64,000 bases of DNA from Neomicrococcus lactis (lineage in GTDB: Bacteria; Actinomycetota; Actinomycetes; Actinomycetales; Micrococcaceae), in assembly GCF_014200305.1 (NCBI RefSeq), contig NZ_JACHBL010000001.1, forward strand, positions 1-64,000. Reading direction: 5' to 3'. The notes below the pieces were generated by a model that did no database searches, was not told the DNA's origin, and saw only the letters and a list, made by a program, of their open reading frames with translations. Below, piece after piece: positions 63,119 to 64,000 of this stretch. A program made the position numbers and the translations under genes. Position 1 is the stretch's first letter. The number at the start of each line of letters is the position of its first letter.

Positions 63119-64000
63119 CTGAATCAACGGTCAGGATCACAATAGCGATCCAGACCAATGCAAAACCCCACCATCGCTCCGGCGGCATCTCTTCGTGGAA
63201 CAGCCAAATGGCTGTCACGAATTGAAGCGCCGGAGCGATGTACTGCATGGACCCAATCACGCTGAGCGGCAAGCGCTGCGCGGCGTACCCGAAGAACAGC
63301 AATGGGACGGCCGTGATGATGCCAGAGGCCATGAGCAACAAGAAGTGGCCCGGACCCTCAGTGTTGAAAGTTGACTGACCGCTCGCGGCTAGGAAAATCA
63401 AGTACGCCACCGAAAATGGAACCAAAGCCATGGTCTCCACGGTGAGCCCGGTCGTCGTCGTAATGGAATGCCCCAAGCGGTTCTTGACGAGGCCGTAGAG
63501 CCCAAATGAAAATGCCAGCACGAGCGAAATGATCGGCAGGGAGCCGTAGCCCACGGTCAGGACCACCACGGCGAGAATTCCGAATCCCACGGCGATCCAC
63601 TGCAGCGGCCGTAAGCGCTCCTTGAGGAAGACAACGCCCAAGAAAGTGGATACCAGCGGGTTGATGAAGTAGCCCAGCGCCGCGGAAACTGTCTGACCAT
63701 TGAGCACTGAGAACGTGTAAACCAGCCAGTTGGTAGCGATCAGGCACGCGGCCAGCGCCAGTAGAAGAATGCTTCGCTTCGTGCTGAGAACCCGCTTGAA
63801 CGTGCCCCATTCTTTGAGTGCGAACACCAAGATGAGGCAGAAAATCAGCGACCACACAATCCGGCTCGCCACAATTTCTAGCGGCGTAGCAGGCGCCAGC
63901 AACGCGAAATACAGCGGGAGTAAACCCCACAAGAAATAGGCGCCGAGGCCCGCGAGGGCGCCGCCGGCTTCAGACTGTGGTGCGGGAGTGGGATTGGCTT
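63081..64000 (-). CDS. rarD: RarD/EamA-family transporter (5' end cut by the window)
   Basis: At least 306 residues with ten helices of the drug/metabolite transporter fold. FLWGLLPLYFALLAPATPLEIVASRIVWSL and ISAALGYFINPLVSTFLGVVFLKERLRPLQW (the latter approximately, with TV before SAALG) are RarD signatures. The frame is open to base 64000 (ALAGLGAYFLWG), so the start lies beyond the window. The 3' end overlaps gabT by 38 bp on the opposite strand. The substrate is unknown. Confidence 0.88.
   Translation of the reverse strand, partial: ANPTPAPQSEAGGALAGLGAYFLWGLLPLYFALLAPATPLEIVASRIVWSLIFCLILVFALKEWGTFKRVLSTKRSILLLALAACLIATNWLVYTFSVLNGQTVSAALGYFINPLVSTFLGVVFLKERLRPLQWIAVGFGILAVVVLTVGYGSLPIISLVLAFSFGLYGLVKNRLGHSITTTTGLTVETMALVPFSVAYLIFLAASGQSTFNTEGPGHFLLLMASGIITAVPLLFFGYAAQRLPLSVIGSMQYIAPALQFVTAIWLFHEEMPPERWWGFALVWIAIVILTVDSVRNSSGLRRSKR

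Noticed and set aside
61748-63127. Minus-strand open frame opposite gabT
   Set aside because: Shadow of gabT caused by high GC at third positions.

Overview
The window looks like chromosomal DNA from a high-GC Gram-positive actinobacterium, most likely of the family Micrococcaceae (Arthrobacter/Glutamicibacter relatives). The grounds are the GC-rich coding bias, the 32-residue bS22-type ribosomal peptide next to rex, a ResABC-type cytochrome c maturation cluster, a menaquinone pathway with a geranylgeranyl-reductase-like enzyme, and actinobacterial families such as DUF4229 and MetP/MetS. The family-level assignment is inference. I recognise no rRNA, tRNA, CRISPR array, transposase, integrase or phage gene.

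Layout. 1-7.4 kb: proC, a zinc alcohol dehydrogenase, a two-gene Ktr/Trk potassium system, acuC, and gdhA with a likely AmtR nitrogen-control box. 7.3-10.2 kb: bS22 peptide, glutaredoxin-like protein, the redox repressor Rex, a Pro/Gln-rich membrane protein and a frameshifted yceI. 10.4-15.4 kb: phosphatase, TlpA/ResA thioredoxin, CcdA, ResB and CcsB for cytochrome c assembly. 15.5-20.6 kb: amino-acid permease, GyrI-like protein, small membrane proteins, a deleted FAD dehydrogenase pseudogene and an SDR. 20.7-24.8 kb: menA, menE, menB, a VOC protein and a hotdog thioesterase. 24.8-38.7 kb: accessory block with a tyrosine phosphatase, a fused ABC importer, a broken GDSL hydrolase, a lipoprotein, a TPP enzyme, oligopeptidase B, an MBL hydrolase, an MFS pump and a PAP2 phosphatase. 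38.8-55.7 kb: menC, phoX, a large Orn/Lys/Arg decarboxylase, menD, a secreted intradiol-type dioxygenase, a three-gene ABC amino-acid importer, menF, menG, a MenJ-like reductase and a polyprenyl diphosphate synthase. 55.7-64 kb: DNA glycosylase, HIT protein, a SUKH-like protein, a TRIC channel, a PucR regulator, metP/metS, gabT and rarD (cut by the window end).

How it fits together. The backbone is respiratory: nearly every step of menaquinone synthesis (menF, D, C, E, B, a candidate menI, A, G), tail synthesis and tail reduction, together with cytochrome c maturation and Rex. Transport, secreted-enzyme and catabolic genes interrupt it. Three genes (yceI, the FAD dehydrogenase, the GDSL hydrolase) are freshly broken by small duplications or deletions.

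The least expected features are a dispersed repeat of about 18-22 bp (core ACGACGRCGCAGCT) with eight copies, mostly at gene 3' ends and sometimes coding for protein termini; an MFS gene that seems to lack any NTG start; and several genes whose -10 hexamer lies only 6-7 nt before the start codon, which suggests leaderless mRNAs. I found no convincing wholly new multigene system.
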